Positions 1 to 7,069 are shown, counted from the stretch's first letter. The stretch is DNA of 13,027 nucleotides from an uncultured Clostridia bacterium (GCA_934454035.1 CAKSFY010000058.1:1-13027); one strand, 5' to 3'. Notes: generated by a model from the letters alone, not told the origin. Numbers and translations are program-made.

Positions 1-1
1 G

Positions 2-328
2 GATAAGGTTATCAAAAAAGAAATCCCGATTGAAAAAATAACAAGGGTTTTCGTCGGCAGCAAAAACTATCTTGCAAGAAATCTTGAAGATACGGATTTT
101 GCCGCCCGCGCAGCGGCAATTGAAAAAAATCGCGGCACGGAAAAAAACGCGGTCAGAAGAATGGACTTTATATGCATTGCAGATAATTCGGGTGAAATTT
201 ACTTTATGCCGGTTACAGACATCGACTCATCTTCGCTTGCCGAGCTTGTAAATTATATTTACAGGAAGAAACCGGATACCGAGATAAAATGCAATCTGCG
301 TGAGATAAGGACAAGACTTACGATTTAA
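2..328 (+). CDS. 3' end of an unrecognised protein (108 residues visible)
   Basis: An open frame enters from the left edge and stops at TAA 326-328; no start codon is needed inside the window. The visible residues are charged and soluble, with alternating short hydrophobic strands: an 'IPIEKITRVFVGS' segment near the cut, then 'DFICIADNSGEIYFMPV', then a closing helix 'SSLAELVNYIYR'. That strand-rich layout ending in a helix vaguely resembles small bacterial PH-like domains, but this is only an impression and I do not recognise the family. There are no membrane segments. The stop codon overlaps the SD of queF, so the gene is probably translationally coupled to and co-transcribed with the queuosine genes. 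It is real coding sequence by frame continuity and by that coupling; its function is unknown. Confidence 0.75.
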   Translation, partial: DKVIKKEIPIEKITRVFVGSKNYLARNLEDTDFAARAAAIEKNRGTEKNAVRRMDFICIADNSGEIYFMPVTDIDSSSLAELVNYIYRKKPDTEIKCNLREIRTRLTI

Positions 329-333
329 GGAGG
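327..333 (+). promoter_or_regulatory. Ribosome binding site that sets the queF start
   Basis: AAGGAGG at 327-333 is a near-perfect SD and overlaps the upstream stop codon. The ATG at 336 is only two bases away, too close for initiation. The ATG at 342 is eight bases away and is therefore taken as the queF start. Confidence 0.75.
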
Positions 334-341
334 AAATGGCT

Positions 342-818
342 ATGCCCAGAACAAAGGAAGAAGTTAAAAATATAACGCTGTTGGGCAATAAAAAAACAGT
401 GTATGCGGATGATTATGCACCGGAGGTTTTGGAAACATTTGTAAATAAACATCCGGACAATGATTATATGGTAACTTTTAATTGCCCGGAATTTACATCG
501 CTGTGCCCTATCACGGGGCAGCCGGATTTTGCAAAAATTATAATTAATTATGTTCCGGACAAGCTGATGGTCGAAAGCAAGTCGCTTAAGCTCTATCTTT
601 TCAGCTTCAGAAACAGGGGCGATTTCCATGAAGATTGCATTAATATAATCATGAAGGATTTAAAAAAGCTTATGAACCCGAAATATATAGAGGTTAAGGG
701 TATATTTACGCCGAGAGGCGGAATTTCGATTTATCCTTTTGCCTGCTTCGGCAGAGAGAGAACAAAGTACGAAAAAATAGCAGAGGACAGGATATTTGCT
801 CAATTGGATTTGAGATGA
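342..818 (+). CDS. queF: NADPH-dependent 7-cyano-7-deazaguanine (preQ0) reductase QueF, type I
   Basis: Reduces the nitrile of preQ0 to the amine preQ1, the base that tRNA-guanine transglycosylase inserts at the wobble position of tRNAs with GUN anticodons. It is a cytosolic T-fold enzyme. With the start at 342 the protein has 158 residues, the usual size of the unimodular QueF. The 'FTSLCP' motif carries the nucleophilic Cys55, followed by Asp62; these fall at the same numbers as in the Bacillus subtilis enzyme, which supports this start. The QueF signature 'ESKSLKLY' spans 78-85 and 'FHE' lies at 95-97. An alternative ATG at 336 would add two residues but sits too close to the SD. It is the first of four consecutive preQ1 genes, with queC starting 21 bases downstream. 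Confidence 0.95.
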   Translation: MPRTKEEVKNITLLGNKKTVYADDYAPEVLETFVNKHPDNDYMVTFNCPEFTSLCPITGQPDFAKIIINYVPDKLMVESKSLKLYLFSFRNRGDFHEDCINIIMKDLKKLMNPKYIEVKGIFTPRGGISIYPFACFGRERTKYEKIAEDRIFAQLDLR

Positions 819-839
819 AACCGGAAAGGATGAGACAAA

Positions 840-1505
840 GTGAGAAAAGCATTGGTAGTATTATCGGGTGGTCAGGACAGTACAACATGTCTGTTTTGGG
901 CGATTGACAGATATGGAAAGGAAAATGTCAGCGCAGTCGGATTTGACTACGGTCAAAGGCATAAGGCGGAGCTTCTGTGCGCGGATGAAATATGCAAAAA
1001 TGCCGGTATCCCGTTTGAAGTGATAGAAACTCCGATTATAAATCAGCTGTCGGCTAATTCACTTACCCGTGCGGAAATTCCCGTTGAAGAGAAAAAGCCC
1101 GAGGGTGCGCCGCCCAATACATTTGTTGAGGGGAGAAATCTCCTGTTTTTGAGCTATGCGGCAATTTATGCAAAGACTCACGGTATAACCGATTTGGTTA
1201 CGGGCGTATGCGAAACGGATTTTTCGGGATACCCCGACTGCCGGGACGCGTTTATTAAATCGCTTAATGTAACTTTAAATCTTGCAATGGACTATCAGTT
1301 TGTTATCCATACTCCGCTTATGTGGCTTACAAAAGCGCAGACATGGGAACTTGCGGACAAACTGGGAGTTCTGGATATTATAAAGAATCATACGCTCACA
1401 TGCTATAACGGTGTTGTGGGAGACGGCTGCGGCAATTGCCCGTCCTGTTTTTTGAGAAAAAGAGGGTATGACGAGTATATGGAAAAGAGGAATAAAAATG
1501 TATGA
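840..1505 (+). CDS. queC: 7-cyano-7-deazaguanine synthase QueC
   Basis: Converts 7-carboxy-7-deazaguanine and ammonia to preQ0 with ATP, the step just before QueF. The 221-residue protein begins with a PP-loop ATP-binding motif 'SGGQDST' at residues 9-15. It ends in a zinc-binding cysteine cluster: Cys188, Cys197, Cys200 and Cys203 in 'CYNG...GCGNCPSCFLRKRGY'. Both are typical of the family, as are 'FDYGQRH' (35-41) and 'GYPDCRDAF' (130-138). The start is GTG at 840, nine bases after AAGGA (826-830); an ATG at 831 is out of frame. The 3' end overlaps queD by eight bases, so the two are probably translationally coupled. Confidence 0.95.
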   Translation: MRKALVVLSGGQDSTTCLFWAIDRYGKENVSAVGFDYGQRHKAELLCADEICKNAGIPFEVIETPIINQLSANSLTRAEIPVEEKKPEGAPPNTFVEGRNLLFLSYAAIYAKTHGITDLVTGVCETDFSGYPDCRDAFIKSLNVTLNLAMDYQFVIHTPLMWLTKAQTWELADKLGVLDIIKNHTLTCYNGVVGDGCGNCPSCFLRKRGYDEYMEKRNKNV

Positions 1506-1833
1506 GGTTATCAAAACTCTTGAAATAAGTGCGGCACACAGGCTTGAACTTCCATATGAGTCACCGTGTACAAACCTTCACGGACACAACTGGAGGGTAA
1601 AGATATTTTTGCGCAGCGAGACATTGAATGCCGAGGGCATGATAATGGATTTCAAAAAAATTAAGGAAAAAATTACCAATAAGCTTGACCATAAAATCTT
1701 AAACGAGGCGGTGGATTTTAATCCTACTGCCGAAAATCTGGCAAAGTATATTTGTGATGAAATTGCTCCGTACTGCTACCGTACGGAGGTGTGCGAAAGC
1801 GAGAACAATACGGCGGTTTATTATAAGGATTGA
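1498..1833 (+). CDS. queD: 6-carboxy-5,6,7,8-tetrahydropterin synthase QueD
   Basis: Acts on dihydroneopterin triphosphate (made by GTP cyclohydrolase I, which is not in the window) to give 6-carboxytetrahydropterin for QueE. It is a 111-residue T-fold protein of the PTPS/QueD family. The zinc ligands are His14, His28 and His30 in 'AAHRL' and 'LHGHNW', and Cys24 ('ESPCTNLHGH') is the catalytic cysteine. 'MIMDFKKIK', 'LDHKILNE' and 'PTAENLAKYI' are family signatures. The start is ATG 1498, seven bases after AAGAGG (1485-1490) and overlapping the queC stop as ATGTATGA. Initiation further upstream, at 1468, would add ten residues without an SD and is rejected. Confidence 0.95.
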   Translation: MYEVIKTLEISAAHRLELPYESPCTNLHGHNWRVKIFLRSETLNAEGMIMDFKKIKEKITNKLDHKILNEAVDFNPTAENLAKYICDEIAPYCYRTEVCESENNTAVYYKD

Positions 1834-1834
1834 T

Positions 1835-1857
1835 TTTTCAGACTTTACAATCGGCTG
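1835..1857 (+). repeat. 23-base copy of the right arm of the tyrS-leader palindrome
   Basis: This stretch, just after the queD stop, matches 9315-9338 apart from one missing T in a T-run. It includes the shared core GACTTTACAATCGGCTG. Here only the right arm is present: the bases before it belong to the end of queD and do not supply the complementary left arm. It sits directly before the queE SD, as the other copy does before the tyrS SD. Confidence 0.7.
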
Positions 1858-1880
1858 CAATATTTAAAGGAAGTGAGCAA

Positions 1881-2534
1881 ATGCAGTATAAAGTTGTTGA
1901 AATATTTGACAGTATTGACGGAGAGGGCAAACGGAGCGGACAACCGGTTTCGTTTATTCGCCTGGCAGGCTGCAATTTAAGGTGCAGCTATTGTGATACG
2001 CTTTATGCACTTTTCGGAGAGAAAGAGCAGTGCGAATATACCGAAATGACTTTGGACGAAATAATCGCGCGCGTTAACAAAAGGTTTAAGCGCGTTACCC
2101 TGACCGGAGGGGAACCGCTGATTGCAGAGGGCGCGGATATTCTCATCAATACGCTTTCGGAAAGCGGATTTGAAGTAAATATTGAAACAAACGGAGCCTG
2201 TGATATATCTCCTTATGCAGGCAGGAAAAACATATTTGTCACTATAGATTATAAACTGCCGTCAAGCGGAATGACCGATAAAATGCTGTGGAATAACTAC
2301 AAAATTCTTACGAAAAATGACGTGCTTAAATTTGTGGTAGGTTCGGACGGGGACGCAGAGCATATGACAGAGATTGTAAAAAAAATCGGAGCTTATGAAA
2401 TGCCGCAGATTTATATCGGCGCGGTATTCGGAAAATATGCCCCGGAAAAGCTGACCGATTTGGTCATGAACACTCCCTGCCTGGCAGATGCGAAAATTCA
2501 GATTCAGCTCCATAAATATATCGGGGCAAAATAA
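1881..2534 (+). CDS. queE: 7-carboxy-7-deazaguanine synthase QueE (radical SAM)
   Basis: Radical SAM ring-contracting enzyme that converts 6-carboxytetrahydropterin to 7-carboxy-7-deazaguanine, between QueD and QueC. The 217-residue protein starts with the QueE signature 'VEIFDSIDGEGKRSGQPVSF'. The cluster motif is Cys31-x3-Cys35-x2-Cys38 ('GCNLRCSYCDT'), without the long insertion seen in some QueE proteins. 'LTGGEPL' (74-80) is the SAM-binding GGEP motif, and 'IQLHKYI' near the end is also typical. The start is ATG 1881, seven bases after AAAGGAAG (1866-1873). The frame is open back to a TTG at 1830, but that extension has no SD and runs through the repeat at 1835-1857, so it is rejected. 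Confidence 0.95.
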   Translation: MQYKVVEIFDSIDGEGKRSGQPVSFIRLAGCNLRCSYCDTLYALFGEKEQCEYTEMTLDEIIARVNKRFKRVTLTGGEPLIAEGADILINTLSESGFEVNIETNGACDISPYAGRKNIFVTIDYKLPSSGMTDKMLWNNYKILTKNDVLKFVVGSDGDAEHMTEIVKKIGAYEMPQIYIGAVFGKYAPEKLTDLVMNTPCLADAKIQIQLHKYIGAK

Positions 2535-2554
2535 TAAAAGAAAGGCGGATAGCT

Positions 2555-3700
2555 ATGGAAACAAGACAAGCTTTGACAAAAGACAAAGAAATTTTAAAAA
2601 AATTGTGGGAAGATTCATTTCATTATTCAAAATCATTTAATGAATGGTATTTTGACAAAGTGTATGATGCGGATAACACACTTATTACATTTGACGCGGA
2701 TAAGGCGGTTTCAAGCCTTTCTATTATGCCGCAGACGCTTAATATTTCGGGATGCGAAGTAAAGACGGCATATATTTCCGGACCTGCAGTTCTGCCCGAG
2801 TGCAGAAACGAGGAAAATATGAGAACTCTGATTTCGGAGGCAATTGTTTCGGTTTCGGAAAAAGGCTATGTTTTGAGTACGCTCATTCCGCCCGATTACA
2901 GATTTTATGAACGTTTCGGCTGGAGAACTGCGTACAGTTACAAACAATATGATGTAAAACCGGAGGATTTGCCGGCATACAGAGTAAATTATACGTTTGA
3001 GCGTGCCGAAATAAATGACAATTCTGTTTTTGCATTGTCCGAAATATACAAGTCTTTTACCGCCGACAAAAACGCATATGTTCAGAGAAGCAAGAAAGAA
3101 TGGGTACTTATTCTTGAGGATTTATTTTATAATTTCGGTGGAAAATGCATTATTTTAAAAGATGAAAATAACGAAGCCGTCGGATATATTCTGTCAATAA
3201 TCCGCGATAAAAAGATGTGGGTGTATGAATTTGCATATAAAACCCGTGCGGCATATGAAAACATTATAGGCTTTATGAACTCTCATAAGCTATATGTTGA
3301 CGATATTGCAATAAAGGCGGCAGCTGATGATTTGTCATATCTGGATTTTTGCGATAACCGCGAAGCGGTAAGATTCTGCCCGTTTGCCATGGCTCGTATT
3401 ACCGATGCAAAAAAGGCATTGGAGATTGCAAGTGTGAATTTGACGGAAAGCTTTAAAATACAGATTGTGGACAGGCTTATAGAGACAAACAATAAAACCT
3501 TCGCGCTCGGTGAGGGTGCGGCAGAGGAAACGGATGAGGAAGCGGACGTTATAACCGATATAGGTACGCTTACGCAGCTTTTTATGGGATATATAAGCGT
3601 AAGTGAGGCATGCCGCATGAATCTGATAAGCGGAAATGACGAACTTCTGAAAAAAATATTCGGAAAAAGAAACAATTACATCAATATGCTGATTGTCTGA
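2555..3700 (+). CDS. Eis-like GNAT-family N-acetyltransferase with C-terminal SCP2-like domain
   Basis: 381 residues, laid out like the Eis family: a GNAT domain (about 1-135), a second GNAT-like domain (about 140-275) and an SCP2/sterol-carrier-like domain (about 276-381, starting 'FAMARITDAKKALE' and containing 'TDIGTLTQLFMGY'). 'YRFYERFGW' (115-123) is the family's conserved turn; Tyr118 sits where the catalytic tyrosine lies in Mycobacterium Eis. Known members acetylate amines on aminoglycosides, peptides or proteins; the substrate here cannot be read. The usual glycine-containing acetyl-CoA loop is replaced by 'ECRNEENMRTLI' (82-93), so CoA binding may be weak or different. ATG 2555 follows AAAGGCGG (2541-2548), and queE ends 20 bases upstream. 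It is probably part of the same transcript. Confidence 0.82.
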   Translation: METRQALTKDKEILKKLWEDSFHYSKSFNEWYFDKVYDADNTLITFDADKAVSSLSIMPQTLNISGCEVKTAYISGPAVLPECRNEENMRTLISEAIVSVSEKGYVLSTLIPPDYRFYERFGWRTAYSYKQYDVKPEDLPAYRVNYTFERAEINDNSVFALSEIYKSFTADKNAYVQRSKKEWVLILEDLFYNFGGKCIILKDENNEAVGYILSIIRDKKMWVYEFAYKTRAAYENIIGFMNSHKLYVDDIAIKAAADDLSYLDFCDNREAVRFCPFAMARITDAKKALEIASVNLTESFKIQIVDRLIETNNKTFALGEGAAEETDEEADVITDIGTLTQLFMGYISVSEACRMNLISGNDELLKKIFGKRNNYINMLIV

Positions 3701-3717
3701 CAAAGAGGGTGGCTGTA

Positions 3718-4248
3718 ATGGTATATGTATTACTGGTTGACGGGTTTGAAGAAATTGAATCTATAGAGCCTGTGGATATTTTAAGAAGAGGCGGAGTCTC
3801 GGTTAAGACTGTCGGCGTTGATTCAAAAAAAGTTACGGGTGCACACAATATTACAATTGAAGCCGATATATCCATTGATGAAGCCGATGACGGCGCAGAG
3901 CTTTTAATGCTGCCGGGAGGACCGGGGCATACGAATATAGAAAAAAGTGAAAAAGCAATGCAGCTGATAAAAAAAGTGTATGAAAAAGGCGGATATATAA
4001 GTGCAATATGTGCATCTCCGTCGATTATCGGAAAAATGGGACTTCTGGAAAACAAAAATGCGACTTGCTTTCCGGGATTTGAAAAGTATTTAAAGGGCGC
4101 AAAACTATCCGCGGATAAGGCAGTTGCAGATGGCAAAATCATAACGGGCAAGGGTGCCGGGGCAGCCGCCGAATTTGGATTTTTAATGCTTGAAGCATTA
4201 AAGGATAAAGATACGGCCGACAAAATAAGGAGTGCAATGCAGTATTGA
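3718..4248 (+). CDS. DJ-1/PfpI family protein
   Basis: 176 residues covering the whole single-domain DJ-1/ThiJ/PfpI fold. It starts 'MVYVLLVDGFEEIE', where Glu14 matches the conserved glutamate that hydrogen-bonds the reactive cysteine. Cys98 lies in the nucleophile elbow 'AICASPS' (96-102), and 'MLPGGPG' (64-70) and 'GKGAGAAAEFGFLML' (144-158) are family-typical. Relatives are described as chaperones, glyoxalase/deglycase-like enzymes or redox sensors, and sequence alone does not choose between these. The start is ATG 3718, eight bases after AGAGGG (3704-3709). A GTG at 3709 is in frame but lies inside that SD. The gene overlaps the next one by four bases (TTGA). Confidence 0.88.
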   Translation: MVYVLLVDGFEEIESIEPVDILRRGGVSVKTVGVDSKKVTGAHNITIEADISIDEADDGAELLMLPGGPGHTNIEKSEKAMQLIKKVYEKGGYISAICASPSIIGKMGLLENKNATCFPGFEKYLKGAKLSADKAVADGKIITGKGAGAAAEFGFLMLEALKDKDTADKIRSAMQY

Positions 4249-4790
4249 AAAAAAGTGAACTCAGAATTTGCATGAAAGAAAAGCGGCAGTCTCTTTCCGA
4301 ATCGGAAGCATTGGAGAAAAGCCGCAGAATATGTGAATGTGCCGAAACCTTGCAATTTTATAAAAAAGCGGAATCAATCGCGGTATACATGCCGATAAAG
4401 AATGAAGTGTCACTTGATTTAATTGCAAAAAAAGCTTTTGAGGACGGAAAGAGGGTGTGCGTTCCGGTAACGGAGGGCGATACAATTTATCTTTCCGAAA
4501 TATTTAAAGACGATAAATTTATAAAAGGAAAATTCGGGATAAAAGAACCCGAAACAAAAAGAAAAACCGACAGAGTTGACTTGATTTTTGTTCCCGGACT
4601 TGCATTTTCCGAAAAAGGCGAAAGGCTTGGCTGGGGAGGCGGATACTATGACCGTCTGCTAGATGAGCTTTCCTCATTTAAGGCAGGAGTTGCGTACGGT
4701 TTTCAGCTTAGAGATGATATTGAAGCATTTGAGCATGACAAAAAAATGGATTGTGTAATCACGGAAAGCAGGTTGATTGTTTGTGGATAA
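4245..4790 (+). CDS. 5-formyltetrahydrofolate cyclo-ligase (MTHFS)
   Basis: ATP-dependent conversion of 5-formyltetrahydrofolate to 5,10-methenyltetrahydrofolate, a cytosolic salvage step of folate one-carbon metabolism. The 181-residue protein has the family N-terminus 'KSELRICMKEKRQSLS' and the diagnostic C-terminal motif 'VDLIFVPGLAFSEKGERLGW' continuing into 'GGGYYDRLL' (about 111-139), which carries the nucleotide and Mg contacts. The start is TTG 4245, overlapping the upstream TGA. An AAGGAG (4227-4232) lies 12 bases before it, a rather long spacing, so reinitiation after the DJ-1 gene probably helps. An ATG at 4272 would remove the conserved first helix. The 3' end overlaps the next start by eight bases. 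Confidence 0.92.
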   Translation: MKKSELRICMKEKRQSLSESEALEKSRRICECAETLQFYKKAESIAVYMPIKNEVSLDLIAKKAFEDGKRVCVPVTEGDTIYLSEIFKDDKFIKGKFGIKEPETKRKTDRVDLIFVPGLAFSEKGERLGWGGGYYDRLLDELSSFKAGVAYGFQLRDDIEAFEHDKKMDCVITESRLIVCG

Positions 4791-5622
4791 CGGATTTCAA
4801 AAAAGCTGGATACTGATACTCATAACAATGTGCCTGCTTTTTGCGTTCGGCTTTTTGGGATTTATCCCGTTTTTTGCGGAGCATGAATATCTTTTGACTG
4901 CACTGGGCGAGGTATCGTTTTTATTGCCGGTGTTTTTGGGACTTGGCGCTCTGAAAAATAAAAATGTTGAAAAATCCCTCAGAAAAGGGTTTGCACCGTC
5001 GCTTGTGCCGATACTTTTTCTGATTCCTTTTTGCATGCAAACCTTTGTGGTTACAATCACGCTGCCGCTTCACTCGCTTTTGTACAGACTGTTCGGCGAT
5101 ATGCCGGACAATGTCGGCAACGCCGTATCGGCGGCTGAGTTTTTTTTGCAGATTTTAACGGTGTGCATTCTGCCTGCGGTGATTGAGGAGCTATTGTGCA
5201 GGGGCGTTATTATGGAGATGCTTAAGCCCTACGGAATTGTCGTGTCAATGCTTGTTTCGGCATTTGCGTTTGCGATTTTGCATTTTTCGGCATACTCTGT
5301 ACCGGTAATATTCATGATGGGCATTCTGCTTGCGGCGGTGAAGCTTTTAACCGGCTCGCTTTGGGCATGCATATTTGTTCATTTTTCGAATAATTTTATT
5401 TCGCTTATTGCAAATTTAATACCGGAAAATTCGGGATGGCTCAGTGAAGTAATTGCAGCCGCTGCATTTTTGCTTTTCCCGATACTGCTGATGCGTCTCC
5501 TTAAAAAAACGCGTGCAGCGCAAATTACGGATACAAAATGCAAAAAAGTTACTTTTTCGCCCGTAATGTGCGTTTGTCTCGGTATATTTGCTGCAACGAT
5601 AATTTACGAAACGATAATTTAG
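4783..5622 (+). CDS. CPBP family intramembrane glutamic protease
   Basis: 279 residues with about eight hydrophobic segments, so an integral membrane protein. The three CPBP/Abi motifs are all present: Glu135-Glu136-x3-Arg140 ('EELLCRG'), Phe163-x3-His167 ('FAILHFS') and His200-x3-Asn204 ('HFSNN'). Relatives include the Rce1 CAAX protease and bacterial proteins linked to bacteriocin maturation or immunity. No bacteriocin-like gene lies nearby, so the substrate is unknown and a housekeeping role is as likely. The start is GTG 4783, ten bases after AGCAGG (4767-4772) and overlapping the upstream stop as GTGGATAA. A TTG at 4777 is in frame but too close to that SD. The last codons hold a short direct repeat (5595-5621). 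Confidence 0.88.
   Translation: MDNGFQKSWILILITMCLLFAFGFLGFIPFFAEHEYLLTALGEVSFLLPVFLGLGALKNKNVEKSLRKGFAPSLVPILFLIPFCMQTFVVTITLPLHSLLYRLFGDMPDNVGNAVSAAEFFLQILTVCILPAVIEELLCRGVIMEMLKPYGIVVSMLVSAFAFAILHFSAYSVPVIFMMGILLAAVKLLTGSLWACIFVHFSNNFISLIANLIPENSGWLSEVIAAAAFLLFPILLMRLLKKTRAAQITDTKCKKVTFSPVMCVCLGIFAATIIYETII
5595..5621 (+). repeat. 12-base direct repeat at the end of the CPBP protease gene
   Basis: AACGATAATTTA occurs at 5595-5606 and 5610-5621 with a 15-base period, so the frame is kept and the protein tail reads TIIYETII. The second copy runs into the TAG stop. It looks like a small in-frame duplication that extended the C-terminus by five residues. Confidence 0.7.
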
Positions 5623-5637
5623 AAAGTAGATGATATA

Positions 5638-6405
5638 ATGCTTTTTGACTCGCATGCGCATTATGATGATGAACGCTTCGATGAGGATCGGGACGAGCTC
5701 CTTATGGGTATGAAGGACAATAATGTCGGATATATAATGAATTCGTGTTCATCAATTTCCGATATTCCCAAAATATTTGAACTTGCCGAAAAATATCCTT
5801 TTATATATCTTTCGGTAGGAATTCACCCTCATGAGGTGACAGGCACAACCGAAAAGGATATGGATATTCTGAAAAAAGCATGTGAAAATCCGAAAGTTAA
5901 GGCAATCGGAGAGATAGGCCTTGACTATTATTATGACAATTCTCCGCGTGATTTGCAGAAAAAGTGGTTTGCAAGGCAGATAGAGCTGGCAGAAGAAATG
6001 TCGCTTCCGATTGCAATACATGACCGTGACGCACATGGAGATACTATGGATATATTGAGAAGCTTTGACATGAAGTCCATAGGCGGAGAATTTCATTGTT
6101 TTGCCGGAAGCAGGGAAATGGCAAGAGAAGTTCTTGACATGGGAATGTATATCGCTTTCGGCGGTTCACTGACCTTTAAAAAGTCAATTCGCCCGAAAGA
6201 GGTGGCGGCATATGTTCCGCTTGACAGGATTTTAATCGAGACCGACTGCCCGTATCTTACCCCCGAGCCTAACCGCGGAAAGCGCAACAATTCGGCATAT
6301 ATGAAATATGTTGTACAAATGCTTGCGGATATAAAGGGTATTTCGCCGGAAGTGGTGGAGGCGGCAACGGAAGAAAATGCAAAAAAATGTTTTAAAATAA
6401 TGTGA
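5638..6405 (+). CDS. tatD: TatD family metal-dependent hydrolase/DNase
   Basis: 255 residues, full length for the TatD branch of the amidohydrolase TIM barrels. All metal-site residues are visible: His6 and His8 ('DSHAHYDD'), Glu92 ('GEIGLDYYY'), His128 ('IHDRDAH'), His153 ('FHCFAGS') and Asp203 ('ETDCPYLTP'). Characterised members are Mg-dependent 3'-5' exonucleases or AP-site nucleases with roles in DNA repair and quality control. The natural substrate of clostridial members is usually unassigned. ATG 5638 is 15 bases after the CPBP gene and has only a weak purine-rich SD (AGAAAG, 5621-5626). The TatD-associated radical SAM gene follows directly, and its SD overlaps this gene's stop codon. 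Confidence 0.93.
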   Translation: MLFDSHAHYDDERFDEDRDELLMGMKDNNVGYIMNSCSSISDIPKIFELAEKYPFIYLSVGIHPHEVTGTTEKDMDILKKACENPKVKAIGEIGLDYYYDNSPRDLQKKWFARQIELAEEMSLPIAIHDRDAHGDTMDILRSFDMKSIGGEFHCFAGSREMAREVLDMGMYIAFGGSLTFKKSIRPKEVAAYVPLDRILIETDCPYLTPEPNRGKRNNSAYMKYVVQMLADIKGISPEVVEAATEENAKKCFKIM

Positions 6406-6415
6406 GGTAAAATTT

Positions 6416-7021
6416 ATGAGTGCTATGAATATTGTATATAAGTATCAGAACGGTTTATATGTGAATGTAACCAACAGATGTACCAACAGATGCGAGTTCT
6501 GCATACGGTTTACACCGTCGGGCGTTGACCATATAGATTTGTGGCTGGAGCATGAACCGTCATTTGAAGAGATTGTTGCGGCTCTTGAGGAAAATAATTA
6601 TAAGTATTACAAAGAGGTTATTTTCTGCGGCTACGGCGAACCGCTTATGCGTTTTGACACTGTGATGCAGGTTTGTGAATATATCAGGCAAAACAGTGAT
6701 GTAAAGACAAGAATAAATACAAACGGTCACGCAAATCATTGTGCCGGACGTGATGTAACCCCCGAAATGAAGGGGAAAGTCGATACCGTATCGATAAGCC
6801 TTAATGCGTCAAATGCTGCCGAATACCAGAGAATATGCAAATGTGATTTCGGCGAGGAGGGCTTTTATGAAATGATAGATTTTGCAAAAAAAGCAAAAAA
6901 ATATGTTCCGCATGTTGTACTGAGCGTTGTGGATGTAATCGGAGCGGAGGAAATTGAAAAGTGCCGCCGTGTCGCAGAGGAAGCGGGCGTTGAATACAGA
7001 GTCAGAGAATATTCGGAATAA
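6416..7021 (+). CDS. TatD family-associated radical SAM protein
   Basis: A small (201-residue) radical SAM protein of the family known to lie next to tatD. The 4Fe-4S motif is Cys22-x3-Cys26-x2-Cys29 in 'TNRCTNRCEFC'. 'GYGEP' (72-76) is the SAM-binding loop and 'RINTNGHAN' (99-107) a further core strand. No extra cysteine cluster or SPASM domain is present and the barrel is short. The reaction of this family is, to my knowledge, not established; gene adjacency suggests a joint role with TatD in nucleic-acid or nucleotide damage handling, which is inference. ATG 6416 lies seven bases after GAGGT (6404-6408), which overlaps the tatD stop, so translation is probably coupled. It is the last gene before the terminator at 7034-7069. 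Confidence 0.92.
   Translation: MSAMNIVYKYQNGLYVNVTNRCTNRCEFCIRFTPSGVDHIDLWLEHEPSFEEIVAALEENNYKYYKEVIFCGYGEPLMRFDTVMQVCEYIRQNSDVKTRINTNGHANHCAGRDVTPEMKGKVDTVSISLNASNAAEYQRICKCDFGEEGFYEMIDFAKKAKKYVPHVVLSVVDVIGAEEIEKCRRVAEEAGVEYRVREYSE
6470..6493 (+). repeat. Tandem 12-base repeat in the cluster motif of the radical SAM gene
   Basis: ACCAACAGATGT at 6470-6481 is followed directly by ACCAACAGATGC at 6482-6493, encoding TNRC twice. It supplies the first two cysteines of the radical SAM cluster. Only the last base differs. Confidence 0.75.
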
Positions 7022-7033
7022 ATACGTAACTTT

Positions 7034-7069
7034 AAAAAAAGCGCCTTGGGCAAATTCGGCGCTTTTTTT
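7034..7069. terminator. Strong bidirectional rho-independent terminator
   Basis: A seven-A run, GCGCC, a 12-base loop, GGCGC and a seven-T run give a stem of up to 12 bp followed by T on + and, read on the other strand, again by T. It closes the queF-to-radical-SAM run, whose last stop is 7021. It would equally stop any transcript entering from the right on the minus strand. Confidence 0.9.

Noticed and set aside
300..345. preQ1 riboswitch in front of queF
   Set aside because: The gap between the upstream stop and queF is only 13 bases, filled by the SD; any riboswitch would be upstream of the window.
1830..1880. TTG start for queE 17 codons upstream
   Set aside because: No SD, it overlaps the repeat at 1835-1857, and ATG 1881 with AAAGGAAG gives the normal family N-terminus.
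3681..4355. A 224-codon open frame on the minus strand
   Set aside because: It lies across the DJ-1 gene and the start of the cyclo-ligase gene, both certain, and its Ser/Phe/Pro-rich translation is a codon-bias artefact.
4783..5622. Bacteriocin immunity or defence role for the CPBP protease
   Set aside because: No bacteriocin precursor, transporter or defence gene is near; the neighbours are folate and nucleic-acid housekeeping genes.
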